NCBI GenBank assembly: GCA_021432635.1
Contig: MU270028.1
Location: forward strand, 916,420-980,419
DNA length: 64,000 bases
Reading direction: 5' to 3'
DNA from: Thozetella sp. PMI_491
Taxonomy: Eukaryota; Ascomycota; Sordariomycetes; Chaetosphaeriales; Chaetosphaeriaceae
Part shown: in pieces, positions 10,440 through 21,695 of the stretch
Position numbering within the stretch: the stretch's first letter is position 1
Layout: every line of letters starts with the position of its first letter
The notes under the pieces: generated by a model
The model's input: only the letters and a program-made list of their open reading frames with translations
Told to the model about the DNA's origin: nothing
The model's database searches: none
Program-made: the position numbers and the translations under genes

Positions 10440-11313
10440 GGTACCATTCGCCTCCCTCCCGGTCGAGCTCCAGCGGGTTCCTACCAGGAAAGGCAGCCTG
10501 TATCAATAGATGGAGATACTTTGAAAAGGGAAGTTAGCAGCCGAAATGGGCTGAGATCCGAGTTTCGATAGCTTGGCGCAAAGAAGAAATTCTGTCGCAG
10601 ACTGTTCAATCCAAAGAAGGAGCCGTGATGTTGACGTGGAAGATGATCGAGTCGTGACAGCCGGGTCATGGGCGCTAAACCTTTCTAGGCCCTACTTTGC
10701 GACCTGCATTTGCGGGGGAGCTCGTCATTGGACGACTAGATCCCGCGGATCCCGTGGTGGTGCGAATGCGCCACGCTAGCAGCTAGCCCCTATAACTAGC
10801 CAAGATGTCCTTGTGACACCAGCTATGAAAAGATGGAAAGGCTGCGGACCGCCAAGGAAAGCGTATAGGGAGGAATGAAGGGTCGGACAAGCGAGACTGG
10901 GCCAGACTTAGTCCTGAAGTATAGCCAGCAATAGTCTGGATGAACTTGATCTGCTTCATACACCTAGCTCTCACCTCTGGGCTCTTAGGCAATTTTGTAC
11001 ATTTGGACCCTCGATTGGTCATTTGACTACGCCAATGCTCAGGCAATTGTACATCATCGCGGGGTCATGGTACATGTCCCAGAGATGGACTATGGTTTAG
11101 CTTTGGCTACGGATTGATAAGATTAGGGCGATTTATCGGCGTTGATCTCCAAGTTACTCGTTCAGCGAGTACTCTGGTAGTTACACGATTGGGAAGTAAC
11201 ATTTGCTCGAAAGTCCGACAGGCGACGAGGTTTATAGTATAAATGTGAGGAGCAAGGTACCTCTTCAATACAAGACGACCAAGCCAAGATCATATTAAAT
11301 CTAGTGGTTTGCC
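10440..11313. other. intergenic region between divergent genes
   Basis: It holds the promoters of the Zn2Cys6 gene (minus) and of the broken hydrolase gene (plus). No gene with recognisable motifs is seen. Confidence 0.5.
11238..11244 (+). promoter_or_regulatory. TATA-like box of the hydrolase pseudogene
   Basis: TATAAAT, 76 bp before the ATG at 11314. It supports the idea that the gene was originally plus-strand and began here. Confidence 0.35.
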
Positions 11314-12251
11314 ATGGGAGGAATCCACACATCCGTGCAACGCAGCGACGGGGTGAAAATCCATGTCTGCCTCATGTGTCGCGTACGATCAGCGCCGAGA
11401 CGCGATCTGGGCGCGAGAAGACATATTGCAAGGCGACCATGCCGCCACAGGAGCCCCCTGCGAGAACGAGCTTCTCGTCTCCTGCCCACTTCCTGTCACG
11501 GATTGTAAGAAAGTGATTGGCATGAAATGAGGTGGGATGCATCGACGCACCGGAGCTCCTCTATATCCGCAATCCATTGCTCGTCTGTGTATGGGCCACG
11601 CCAGTCGCTAGTCCCGCTGCCCCGAGCGTCATAGACTAGTAGACGAAGTCGTGTACTGAGAAAGCCGTAGGTCTTCTTGGGCTCGTTGTGATCAGCCAAC
11701 CTAGGAGCTCCGTGGAGAGCTATGAGGAGTGGCTTTGACTTGTCATCTCCGATGGGCAAATGGGTTCCGCGGGACGCTCCGCGCATTAGGAATCATCCTG
11801 ACATCCCTGTGCTCACAGTTGACCTAGACCGTCAGGTAAGGCTGTGTGGTCTGGCAGTCTGAGGGGCTACGAGGACTTCGAGGAATCATTCCGAGAAATA
11901 GAGCTAATCTACAACTCTCCAAATGTCGCCGAACAACGGAAGACTAGTACGCGCTTCGAAGGCGTCGTGGAGAAGCCCAAATTCAACTACGAAGACTAGA
12001 ACTTCGCATTTTCACACAACCAACCACGCTATGACGTGGCTGCTAGATTGGACGAGATCATCGCCCCTACCTTGGTTGTTGTGGGACGATTCGACGTCAT
12101 CACGCCCGTGCAGTGGAGCGAGGAGATTTCCCGAGGCATTAAGGGTATTGACTTGGCCATTTTCGAGAAGTCAGGTTATTCCCCGCCTTCTGACGAGCCG
12201 GAAGCTTTCGCGGAGAGGCTTACCAAATTCCTTGATTCGCTAGGATACTAA
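11314..12251 (+). pseudogene. alpha/beta hydrolase (prolyl-aminopeptidase-like) pseudogene with an inverted middle
   Basis: Three pieces of one hydrolase are seen. A start on the plus strand (11314 to about 11376) carries a short N-terminal peptide. The middle lies on the minus strand (11786 down to about 11379): oxyanion-loop motif LIALHGAP, YDARGSGTSDW, and, after a spliceable gap, the nucleophile elbow GGSCGGM. The C-terminal third is on the plus strand (about 11810-12251): PTLVVVGRFDVITPV and the end DEPEAFAERLTKFLDSLGY. The plus-strand part also has an in-frame TAG at 11997-11999 and a frameshift near 11848-11852. The family includes prolyl iminopeptidases and related hydrolases. No intact product can be made, so this is a decayed gene with an internal inversion of about 410 bp. 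Confidence 0.8.
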
Positions 12252-12823
12252 GAGGAAAAGATTCAACGTGGTCGCTTGCCGTTGCCGGCATGCTCATAGC
12301 AACACTATATATTTAATACTTCTCTCGCGCGGGAACATAGTTACGTCTCTGATGAAACCAGCTCAAGGTCAGTCTAGTACTAGTAGATGCATATAAGCTG
12401 CTGAGCAGGGCTTAGCTTGTGAAATGGTTTCTGTCTTTCTTTGTCTACTATAGATTGTGTTGTCTCCAGTATACATTTCGCGATAGGGGATCATCGCTAC
12501 ACTGCTAGCAACGTATTAACCTCCGTCCGGATCAATTATGGCTCCGGGCCTGAGGTAATTGACGAAAAAAGTGCGGTTATCAAAATAGTTTCCCAAATAG
12601 GCTGTTCAGCCCCAGGCGTCGCTAGGCTTTTTTGAGACGGGGTGCTACCAACATATCTAGGTACCTTCCGAGATAAGACTTTAAGGCTGTGAGGGAGCCA
12701 AGGCAGATTTTCTTTTGCTTAGACAAACACAAACAGTATCTTAGACATAGACAAATCTACGGTTACTGCTCGTAACTAAACCACTTTTGCTAGACTCGAT
12801 GGGCGAATCAAGAGAGTTTCACA
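12252..12823. other. intergenic region
   Basis: No gene or structured element recognised between the hydrolase relic and the large membrane-protein gene. Confidence 0.5.
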
Positions 12824-15480
12824 ATGCGCACTAATTCTGCCCATCTAAGGGCAAATCCACCTTTCTGTTTACGAACTCTGGAAACATATGCGACGTATTC
12901 TGTGGCCACGCTACAACGCCTTCTTGGCCCTCTCGCATGGCTTTGGGCTCGCACAGTCCGGTTATATCGTCGACTGATCGATAGATCCGCGATTCTCCTC
13001 CGAACTATCGGACTCGGTATACTGACCTTTGTCCGCGGTGATAAAGACGAACCGGCCAAGGTCGCTATTGACTCTTCCCGAAAGCTGGCCCTCACTCGCT
13101 GCGCAATTCACGTTGTGCCGGCTTTGGTCTCCATTGCTCTTATTACCATCAACCTGACCGGCTACTTCATCGGCAACGAACTACAAGGCTCCAGAGACCA
13201 GGACAATATCAAGCTAGGGATGTTGCAGATTGCAGCTAAGATCCAAGTCGGTGCAAACCGTTGCTCCATCGCCCATTTGACAGTACTGACCCTTGCACTC
13301 AGGAGCTCCTCATCGTTTCCAGCGCAGGTACCGTGATTTTCCACACCCTTCATGCGGAGATGACCCGCGGTGAAGGGGTTCCCTTTGGTCTGTTGGTGTC
13401 TGGGTGGTCTTTCGCTCAAGCCAGGTGAGAATAAAGCGTTGGTCAAGTTTCGTTGGGGCTCAGCTGACAGGCTGCTGTAGTTACTTCTGGTCCGCTGAAT
13501 TTTGGGGAGGAGTGATCGTCGGGAGCACTACGACTCGGAGCCGATGGAGGCTCTACCGGTTTGTTGTCTTGATATTGATCGGTGGCGTCCTCGCGCTTAC
13601 CGCTGGCCCCGCAACCGCAGTGCTCATGATGCCACGAAAGCAAGATTGGCCCGTAGGTGGCGGAATATTTTGGCTTAATGGTGAGGAGATTGGATACCGG
13701 CTCCTGTGACGTTTTCCTGTTAATCCAGCCACCAGGGAGTGACGAGCAGCTATGGCCGAGGCATTTAGACGCTGACTATTACGCGGAGCTGAATTGCTCG
13801 TCAGGAGAAGCGCGCTTTAGCGACTCGAGATGCCCTTCGGCTGGGTTTCTACCGTTGCTACAGCATTACACCACGTGGTGGAATGACCAGAGCACAGCAT
13901 TCGGGTTCGAGTTGCTCGATAAGAATCTTCGCAAAACCATGTATTCCGCGCCCTCGCTAGTACCCGAGGCCAACACGTGGAGTTATACTGCGCATGCACC
14001 CTCTGCCACTTTGCAAGATGCAATCCGGAGTCTGCACAACGGGGCGTTAAATTTTCTCGCTGCTAAACATCCGCTCTGGCCACCTACTCCTCTGCATCTG
14101 AAGTGGGCCGACATGATCCGGTTCGAACTTTCAACTAAGGTGCCTGCAGTGCGCGTCTTATGCCTCGCCCAAGGAGTCATAGACCTAACGCTCGGGAATT
14201 TGACATTGGAATTTCCTAACATCGAAGGGTTCGACGCCTACTGGGACTGGCAGAAGCAAGGAATTGGCTTGCCGGTTACAAGTCTCAAAAATGATACCTT
14301 GGACGTGCAGGAGGACGTACGGCGCCATCTTCTTGCCAGAGGGATCACGAACAATAAAACTTACCCGCTTGGTGAAGGCATCTTCAACGAGTCCCGGACA
14401 ACACTCCAGGTGCCGATAGATCTTTGGGGACAGACCGGAGCCTCCCTAGGCGCAGTTATGCTCTTCAAAGACATATGGACAAGATCGGAACCCCCATCGA
14501 ATGTCCTGGCATGTTCGGTTGACGCTAGATGGGCTCAGGCAAAAATCAATATAGATCTAACGGAAAACACCCAGCTAAACTACGAATACATCACTGGCAC
14601 TGTTAGAAACCTGGTGACCACGAAGTTAGATATCGAAGAAAGTCATGGCCATCTGGGCTACAGCCACATCAAACCACTAGATGATGGATCCATGCCTATG
14701 ATCAGACTTAGCCCCAGCTGGTATGATATCGTGGCACCAGTCCTACCAGTCGAACTGAATTTCGCGGCGAATATAACCCCGTTGGCAGGAGCTCGCCAAA
14801 CAACGGCCGAAAAATTGACAAGCACCATTTTCCATACCAATTCTGTAAAACCGGAGTTCGAAAACATCATAGCCACTGTTATCGCGGATGGTCTTTCACG
14901 GTGTGGCCTTATTCCAAACTACAACGCTAGCCGCTTTCTCGAAGCCTGGCCATATCGAGACTGGACGATTGAACGGGAGGACCTCGCTAGGACGTTGGTT
15001 CGCTATGGTGAGCCGAAAGAAAGCTTTCCGGCGCCAAAGATCCTCCAGTCGGGCAATATGACCCGCATGGTCACGAGGGCCCGTTTCACAGGCTATGTAC
15101 TATCCTCGACTGGATGGTTCGACTATCTGTGTATCGTTGTCCTGCTTACCCATTCTGTTCTGGCCTTAGCGCATACACTTTTTGTTGTGTGGCGAGGTGA
15201 GACGAGCGGAGCGTGGGATACCATTCTCGAGTTGATTACCTTGGCGAAAACTTCTAGACCTCCTTCTTCTCCCATTCTAGCTAATACTTGTGCCGGGATT
15301 AAGTCATTTAAAACGGTTGGCCTCATTGCATGGGTTGAGAGATCGCCGGCCCAGTCAAGTGCACTCTGCCATGGTCAAGAGCCGAACGAAGAACTCGAAT
15401 TACGACTGAAGGATGGCCGCCCATGTAGAAGTGCCAGCCTAAAACCAGTTCCGGGGGTGCTTTATGGCCGATCGATATAG
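12824..15480 (+). CDS. large multi-pass membrane protein, fungal family of unknown function
   Basis: Four exons, 12824-13246, 13303-13424, 13481-13680 and 13736-15480, keep one frame and give 829 residues. Intron sizes are 55-56 bp, with branch-like CTGAC and CTGACA in the first two. The N-terminal third has several hydrophobic helices (for example HVVPALVSIALITINLTGYF and RFVVLILIGGVLALTAGPATAV), followed by the motif MPRKQDWPVGGGIFWLNGS, a long N-glycosylated extracellular part with scattered cysteines, a last helix (YLCIVVLLTHSVLALAHTL) and a cytoplasmic tail containing NTCAGI. This layout matches a large, poorly characterised family in filamentous ascomycetes. The exon 3 to 4 junction has an alternative donor at 13653; I prefer 13681 because it keeps WLNGS. 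Function is unknown. Confidence 0.75.
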
Positions 15481-15673
15481 GTGGATAGAGAACTTCCACT
15501 CTGTAGTCAACCGAACTCTTGGGCTTAGGAGATTTCATAGCTCCTACAGCTCCCACGATTTACAATAAATACTTCAAGCACCGTCAGCTCTTCAAACCTC
15601 ACTATTAGATTAACACAGGATATTATTAGGTATACATATAGTTTGTCTCTGGCTTGTATACGGCAGCGTGGTT

Positions 15674-17314
15674 TCACAGTTCTCCGGTAAAGGTAACTGG
15701 GATTTGTGCCCCTTGCTGACGTGGAGGAACCGCGCCTCCTTCTTCCAGATTGTACTGCGCCCTAGAGACACACTCTTTATCAACCTTGCGACCATCTACT
15801 ACAAGATCGACCTCACCATCGATACCAAAGCGCATGATCCTACCGCCCTGTTTAACGGTACCGTCGTGTGGAGGCCAGCCTTTATGCTTGAGACCATTCC
15901 TGGTGTCCACCATAAAGGCGTACAGAAAGTCCTGCATGGCGTGAGCGACACGGGTTTCAAATTTAGTCGCGGGTCCGTTCAGCTCGTAGCTACCCATGAA
16001 CATTGGGATGTCACTGGCGTGATAGGCACCTAGCCACGGTAGCGGAGCCACGTTGCTGAAGTTACCGCCGTATTGGTAGCGATACGTCCTCAGGCCCAGT
16101 CCTGCACGCGCGTTCATCAAGCTAACGGCCGGGCATAAAAAGCTGGCGACTGTGGCTTGATGAACAACCTCCTGGTTTGGCCCAACAGAGAGGTCAGATG
16201 GGTACCCAAAGAAGGCTGCCTCATTCGTGGTAGTGCTGACGATGGCGGGAACGCGGGCCATGTGACCTTCGGCAGCGCGTTTCGTATAGTTGAGCCATAC
16301 AGTACGCTCATCAGGCGTGGGCCGGAATGAGAGAGGCGGTTGCATGGCGTGGTCGCTATAGTTGCCGATGAAGTTGAGGATATGGACCACGGGTAGCGTT
16401 TGCATGCACTCTAGCTCCGCCGCGGCATCACGGGGAAAATCGCATCCAAGTTTCTTTGCCACAAAGGTGAAGTTCCTATGCTCATGATCTGGCGGTTTGG
16501 TGCTACCAATCGCCGTACCGCTTTGTACGAATGCACCAGTGATTAGCGGCTCTTCTGGAAAGGCAAACAGCTGCATGTCGACTGAGATAGCGCCGGCTGA
16601 CTGGCCCCATAGTGTGATGCGGTCGCGGTCGCCGCCAAAGGCGGCAATATTGTCATATACCCATTCGAGTGCCCTACGCTGGTCCAGCAAACCCGGATTC
16701 TGATCTTCGAGGCCTGCTGCGTTGGGGAACCCCATAATGTCCAGCCGGTAGTTCGCCACAATGGCGATATGCTGCTGCGTACGCTCTACCCAGCCGGCTG
16801 GCAGCTGGTATGGCACGTTGAGGCCGCCGATCTCAAAGGCCCCTCCGGGGATAAACAAAATGACAGGTAACTTGGCATTCTCTTTTACGTGAATTGGCGC
16901 CCATACTGCCAACTTGAGGCAGTCTTCCGCAGTCGTCTGGGCAAAGTCACCTGCCAAGTAGCTTTGGCCTTCGAGTCGAATATTGAAGTCGGTTAAATTA
17001 GTGTTCCACAATGCCCGTTGCGACGATAAATACTGTGAACATGGCGGTGGGAAACTATAAGAGTAGTGATGTTTGCTGGACGGAGGTGCAGCTACGGGTG
17101 GCATCCAGCGTAGCGGGCCGGTCGGCGGTAAAGCATAAGGAATGCTGCGGAATTGGCGGGTGTTAGGAAACTTGTTGTCGATGAGACCGGTGAATACGCC
17201 TGTATTGGTGCGAATAGTAAGGTCGGCTCTATTCATGGCCTCGTTGCCAGGTACCGCCGACACAAGACCGCGGGTAAGCAACCAAGCCCCGAAAGTCAAA
17301 GGTTCGAGCTTCAT
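15674..17314 (-). CDS. secreted type-B carboxylesterase/lipase
   Basis: A single intronless frame of 546 residues from the ATG at 17314; the frame also extends two codons upstream through a TTG, which is not a fungal start. A signal peptide (about 1-21) precedes a full carboxylesterase fold. The family marker EDCLKLAVWAP is at about 131-141, the oxyanion-hole motif PGGAF at about 156-160 and the nucleophile elbow GQSAG has Ser239. The acidic residue probably lies in TTTNEAAFFG, and the catalytic His in GAYHASDIPMF. It hydrolyses carboxylic esters outside the cell; the substrate cannot be told. The length is normal for the family and no break is seen. Confidence 0.9.
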   Translation of the reverse strand: MKLEPLTFGAWLLTRGLVSAVPGNEAMNRADLTIRTNTGVFTGLIDNKFPNTRQFRSIPYALPPTGPLRWMPPVAAPPSSKHHYSYSFPPPCSQYLSSQRALWNTNLTDFNIRLEGQSYLAGDFAQTTAEDCLKLAVWAPIHVKENAKLPVILFIPGGAFEIGGLNVPYQLPAGWVERTQQHIAIVANYRLDIMGFPNAAGLEDQNPGLLDQRRALEWVYDNIAAFGGDRDRITLWGQSAGAISVDMQLFAFPEEPLITGAFVQSGTAIGSTKPPDHEHRNFTFVAKKLGCDFPRDAAAELECMQTLPVVHILNFIGNYSDHAMQPPLSFRPTPDERTVWLNYTKRAAEGHMARVPAIVSTTTNEAAFFGYPSDLSVGPNQEVVHQATVASFLCPAVSLMNARAGLGLRTYRYQYGGNFSNVAPLPWLGAYHASDIPMFMGSYELNGPATKFETRVAHAMQDFLYAFMVDTRNGLKHKGWPPHDGTVKQGGRIMRFGIDGEVDLVVDGRKVDKECVSRAQYNLEEGGAVPPRQQGAQIPVTFTGEL

Positions 17315-18956
17315 CCTCAAAGGTAGTTATCTCGGGTTATAATTTTGAAACAGAAATCAGGACCTCACCTTTTCTTTTTTTTTTTTTCGCGGAGGAAAAG
17401 GAGGGGGTTTATTTATACCCTTGGCAGGATTTGCTTTCCCATCTAAAGTCCAAATTTGGGTATATTCGCTGCTACGCCCATGTTGGCGGGATATAAGACT
17501 GTACTTTAGCAAATACACGTAAGCAGACAGCGCTAAGACATAAATTTCAGCCGAAAAGAATAACAAATCCGTGTGACCAGTGCGAGCTAGGCTACCGTTA
17601 CATCAACCTAACGAGTGCCGGTGCAATTAGACCGGCGTCGTACGGAAATCGTTTCAAACCCTTTACGCCGGTACACAGTGATCATCCACCGAACCACAAA
17701 GGCCTCCTAGGGGTGGAAGTACCTCTTTCGCGAATATACCCTCGAAATCACAGTGTTGGAGTTTCAACGGCCAAAGGGCGCATCGAGTCACTTGATCCGC
17801 TTGCGCGGCGTAGAACTTTTGTTTATCAGCCTGAGGATGAGGTTGCTCGGAAATCTGACATGTAGCAGCCTTTCACGGCTAGGCATAATAAGCTAACCGT
17901 AAGACAAGACCGACTCGGGCTAGGAAAATCAGTACTGCACTGACGTAAGCGAGTTTGTACCACACAGCTAAGTAAGGTTATTATCTCTCGTTGGGGAATT
18001 CTTACAGTTTACTTGCTTGGTTCTCGTTTTGTTTAAATATAAATAATAGTATTTTGGTTTGTTTCCACCCTAAGGTGAATGCTTTTATTCACCTCTACGA
18101 GGAAACTTGAACTATCACCAGGTTTTTCCCCATCCATTTAGCCGCGATCAGAACCCAGAAGCCCTTTGTTATACGCGCGCTTCGTTTCCTTCCATATACT
18201 GGTAGACTTTACGCCGTTTCAGTGGCCTTATTGTATCGCGCGCAGGTAACGAGTATTAGTTCCGCACTACGGCCATTGGACTAGAAGGTGTGTGTATGTG
18301 TGTGTGGTTTTCGTATGCGTGCCACGATTGCAGCTACTGTTAAATAGCGAAGCCATATAACACGGACTCGTTCTTTAATATCTCACACAAATAATAACCA
18401 AAGGAAGTAAACTAGGATATTAGTAATCGAGATATTGTGTAAGGACTGAAAATGTGTGAGAATACCGCCACCTTAGTGTCTATTGTCTGCGTATAGTGGC
18501 GGCATTTTCCAAACGCACGTAGATCGTAGTGGAAATAACGTAGAGAGGTGCCTAAGGCACCCGATGTGGGCCACATCCAAGCGTGTGAAATAACCGACAT
18601 ATCAAGAGCATCCACTTGCCTAAAACGGCGGAATTTCCATGCACACACAGGTATGTATTAGCAGTAATACATTAACTATACCGTTCCTAGTACCCCCTTA
18701 CAGATTTCATATAGGCTTTCCCCTAATAATATAAATCACCTTCTCTTAAACAGATTTCAAAATTTGCCTTTTGTATAATAAAATATCCTTAGCGAGTATA
18801 ACCTAATGCCTTCCATCTTCTTCTGGGTTGCCAAGCCAAAAAAGAATTACCCAGGCGGAAGGCAGGTGCTATCCGGGACCACCTCCATGATTACAAACAC
18901 AGCTACAGAGAACATTGTAAGCTTACAGGCGTCATCCTCAAATGAACAGTCCGCCG
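17315..18956. other. intergenic region, about 1.6 kb
   Basis: It contains the carboxylesterase promoter with a TATA-like box, a 13-base T tract (17375-17387) and a short GT-rich run near 18288-18306. No coding potential is recognised. Confidence 0.5.
17411..17417 (-). promoter_or_regulatory. TATA-like box of the carboxylesterase gene
   Basis: TATAAAT on the minus strand, about 100 bp upstream of the ATG at 17314. Confidence 0.35.
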
Positions 18957-20872
18957 TCAAGCCCCGTGGCGTCGTCTGACCTTGGAAGACGTGGAGCCCC
19001 CATTGATGCAATATGCCTCTCCTAGCAGAAGATTGCCACAGTCGTCGTGGAGATCGGGATTCCATTGCGTGAGCTGCGCCATTGTGATGCCGGCGCTCTG
19101 CTCAATATCAAAACACGTATCGCCACTCACGACCACGTGCCACTCGTAACAGCTGGTTGTCGTCCCCGGCGGTGTGGGCGCAGGTGGAGCCTGCGTTGTC
19201 GAGCTAGTCGGCCCTGAAGACGAGCCACCATTGACGCAGTATGCCTCCCCTAGCAGAAGATTGCCGCAGTCCTGGTTCAAGTTGGGATTCCATTGCACGA
19301 GTTGATCCATGGTTATCCCGTAGCTTTGCTCGATAGCGAAACAGGAATCGCCACTCACGACGACGTGCCACTGGTAGCAGCTGTGTGTTGTCCCAGGGGG
19401 GGTTGGCGCAGGTGGCGCCTCCGTCGTTGACGAGGCTGACGAGGTTGAAGAGCTGTTGCCTCCCCCAGGATTGGTTGTATTCCAGTTCTGTGTTGGTAGG
19501 ACGCAGTACCAGAAGTCAGGAATGAGGTTGAAGCAATTCTCATCGATGGCCGGATTGATCTCCTCAAACAAGGCCACGCTGATGCCTGCGGCAAGGGAGA
19601 TGCGTTGACAGGTGTCGGCGACTTGCACCTGGTAGAATCCGCCGCAATTAGGTGTTGTTTGAAATGGAGTCGGTCCAGGAGGAGCCACAGTAGCGGTTGC
19701 AAACTGCAGAGGGGCATTAGGGTTCGTTAAGTTGCTTGCGGGAGGTACGTAATCGCGCTGTGGATTCGAGATGCAGATGACGGAACTAGTTATGTTGAGA
19801 TTGGTGCAGTCGGCATTGATTGTCGGGTTATAACCCAAAAGAGTACTGAAACTCAGCCCCTGGTCCGCGGCGATTGACCAGCAGGTGTCGTTTGCCTGCA
19901 AGGTATAGAGGCTACATTGTTGGGGGAGACATAACGATTGCCCAACCGTAAGAGCTGCGCAGTCTGGGCGGAGATTATTAATAGCCCACAGTGTCCCCTG
20001 CGATACCGACTTGGCAACCGCGATCGATTCGCACGTGTCTCCTGCCTGAATTGTATACGTGTTTCCTGAAAGGCAAGTGATGTTGGTAATTACTTGGTCC
20101 GGCGGTGCGGGGAAAGTAAGATTCGAATTATTGTCCACGCCCAGGGACGAGTTAAGACCGCAGGCTGTGCGTCATATAGTCAGCGAGTGCACACAGCTAG
20201 CCACGCATAAGAGCCGCTTCATACCTACCTTTCTGAGTAGTGAACCAGTTCAGTGCCGTGTCAAGGTTATATCCAAGGAATGGCGACTTCTGCAGAATCT
20301 CAAAGTAGGATACTTGGCAAGCTGAACACATCACCGAAGTAGGCAAGTGGTCCCACTCCGTGACAGGAGGATTGATGGCTTGAAAAGCGGCGACTAGGTA
20401 ATCTAATCCGCACTAGGCGTCAGCGTGCTCTTGCAGCAAAGAAGATGGCGCTCAGGTTGCACATACCTGGGCAGTACTGGCCAGTAGTCGAGTCTTTAGT
20501 ACAGACTAGGTCGTAATAATCATGAAGCAAGTCTCCGACGAAGGTGTTCGCAAGCTGAGGGTCAATTACAGCAGAGTTCCCACAGGCACTCTTGACGCTG
20601 TTTTGATAATTGGTCAGAGCACTGCTGCACCCAGTCGAACACAGGCTGGCGGCATTACCAGTTGCGTTTGGCGAAGCGTAGACGTTCGTGAGAGCAAGGA
20701 CTTGGAGGTCGTCATCACAGTCGATGGTACTGTTTAAAGCAGCCGCGCAAGACTGAGGAATAGTAGAATCACCACCAAAGCCATTGTTTCCGGCAAAGAC
20801 TGGGAATGGAATGATGGTTGAGGTCGCTGCGTGTAGCAGGACGGCTATCGTGAGCGCCTGAAGCGTACTCAT
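18957..20872 (-). CDS. secreted protein with five LysM domains
   Basis: Three exons, 20467-20872, 20229-20393 and 18957-20164, give 592 residues with a signal peptide (about 1-18). A cysteine-rich N-terminal region of about 190 residues precedes five LysM domains at about 226-271, 275-322, 366-411, 454-500 and 530-576. The domains are separated by Ser/Thr/Pro linkers; LysM4 and LysM5, with their linkers, are near copies of one another. LysM domains bind chitin oligomers. Secreted fungal LysM proteins can shield hyphal chitin or sequester fragments, and are often encoded beside subgroup C chitinases. This gene stands head to head with the chitinase at 21696, sharing an 823-bp promoter region. 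It ends in a short basic tail (KVRRRHGA). Chitin binding is secure by family; the biological role is inferred. Confidence 0.9.
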
Positions 20873-21695
20873 TGTGGCGGACTTTGCTATACCATCCGGA
20901 GGGAGTAGGCTGAGAAAGGTGGGAGCCAGCTGCTATTTGCACTCACAGGAACTGCCCACTGATTTGGGCAAGTGGTCCAGGAAAATACAGCCATAGTTGC
21001 GATTACCTATCTATGGTGCGGCCAACTCAGTGTTACCCTCCTATCTTTGTGTGGGACATTGCACTCAGTAAGGTAGACGCGCAGCCGGTATGCGTGATCG
21101 CAATAGTGCGTGAAGACATGCAGGTACCCCCCTTGGCATGTAAGCACTAAATAGGGTCATGCCATCAGCATCCAAGAGCTGTCATTGGCCTGCTAGCCTC
21201 CCAAAATCCGGACTCAGAAAGAATCGTCAGACTTGGCTTACGGATGTTATATCGGGGCGTTAAAAAATTGAACTAGCTATAAGCCGATATCACCGCCCAG
21301 TGTAACTGAAGTCAGGATCCATTATCTCTCCTAGCCGTCACGACTAGCATGTAGTTAGTAATCGTTCGTTGTATTGCTTATCTCATATGTCATTCACCTA
21401 GTATCTGATTGGATCAGCTCTCCGAGACGTATCCGTGACAACTCAAAATAGCTAGGAGAGTATTAGGCGTTAACTATATGCTCGGCATCTTCGGCATTTC
21501 TGCCTTTGTAGTGATATTTTGTATCAGCTAATTGAGTAAGATAGCCATGTTCGGGCATGCGGCCTCAGTTACGATGGGGCAGTCGGGCCACGAGCCTTTC
21601 TACTACATGAAGCAAAGTATAAGACTGGTTCGTCTTCCGAAATAGTTGATGATAAGTATTAAGCTCTATAGTGCCGTCACCAAATATTCTGAGCT
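20873..21695. promoter_or_regulatory. divergent promoter region of the LysM protein and the GH18 chitinase
   Basis: This 823-bp stretch separates the two ATGs of a head-to-head pair and contains no gene. Shared control of both genes is inferred from the layout; I did not identify a specific operator. Confidence 0.5.
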
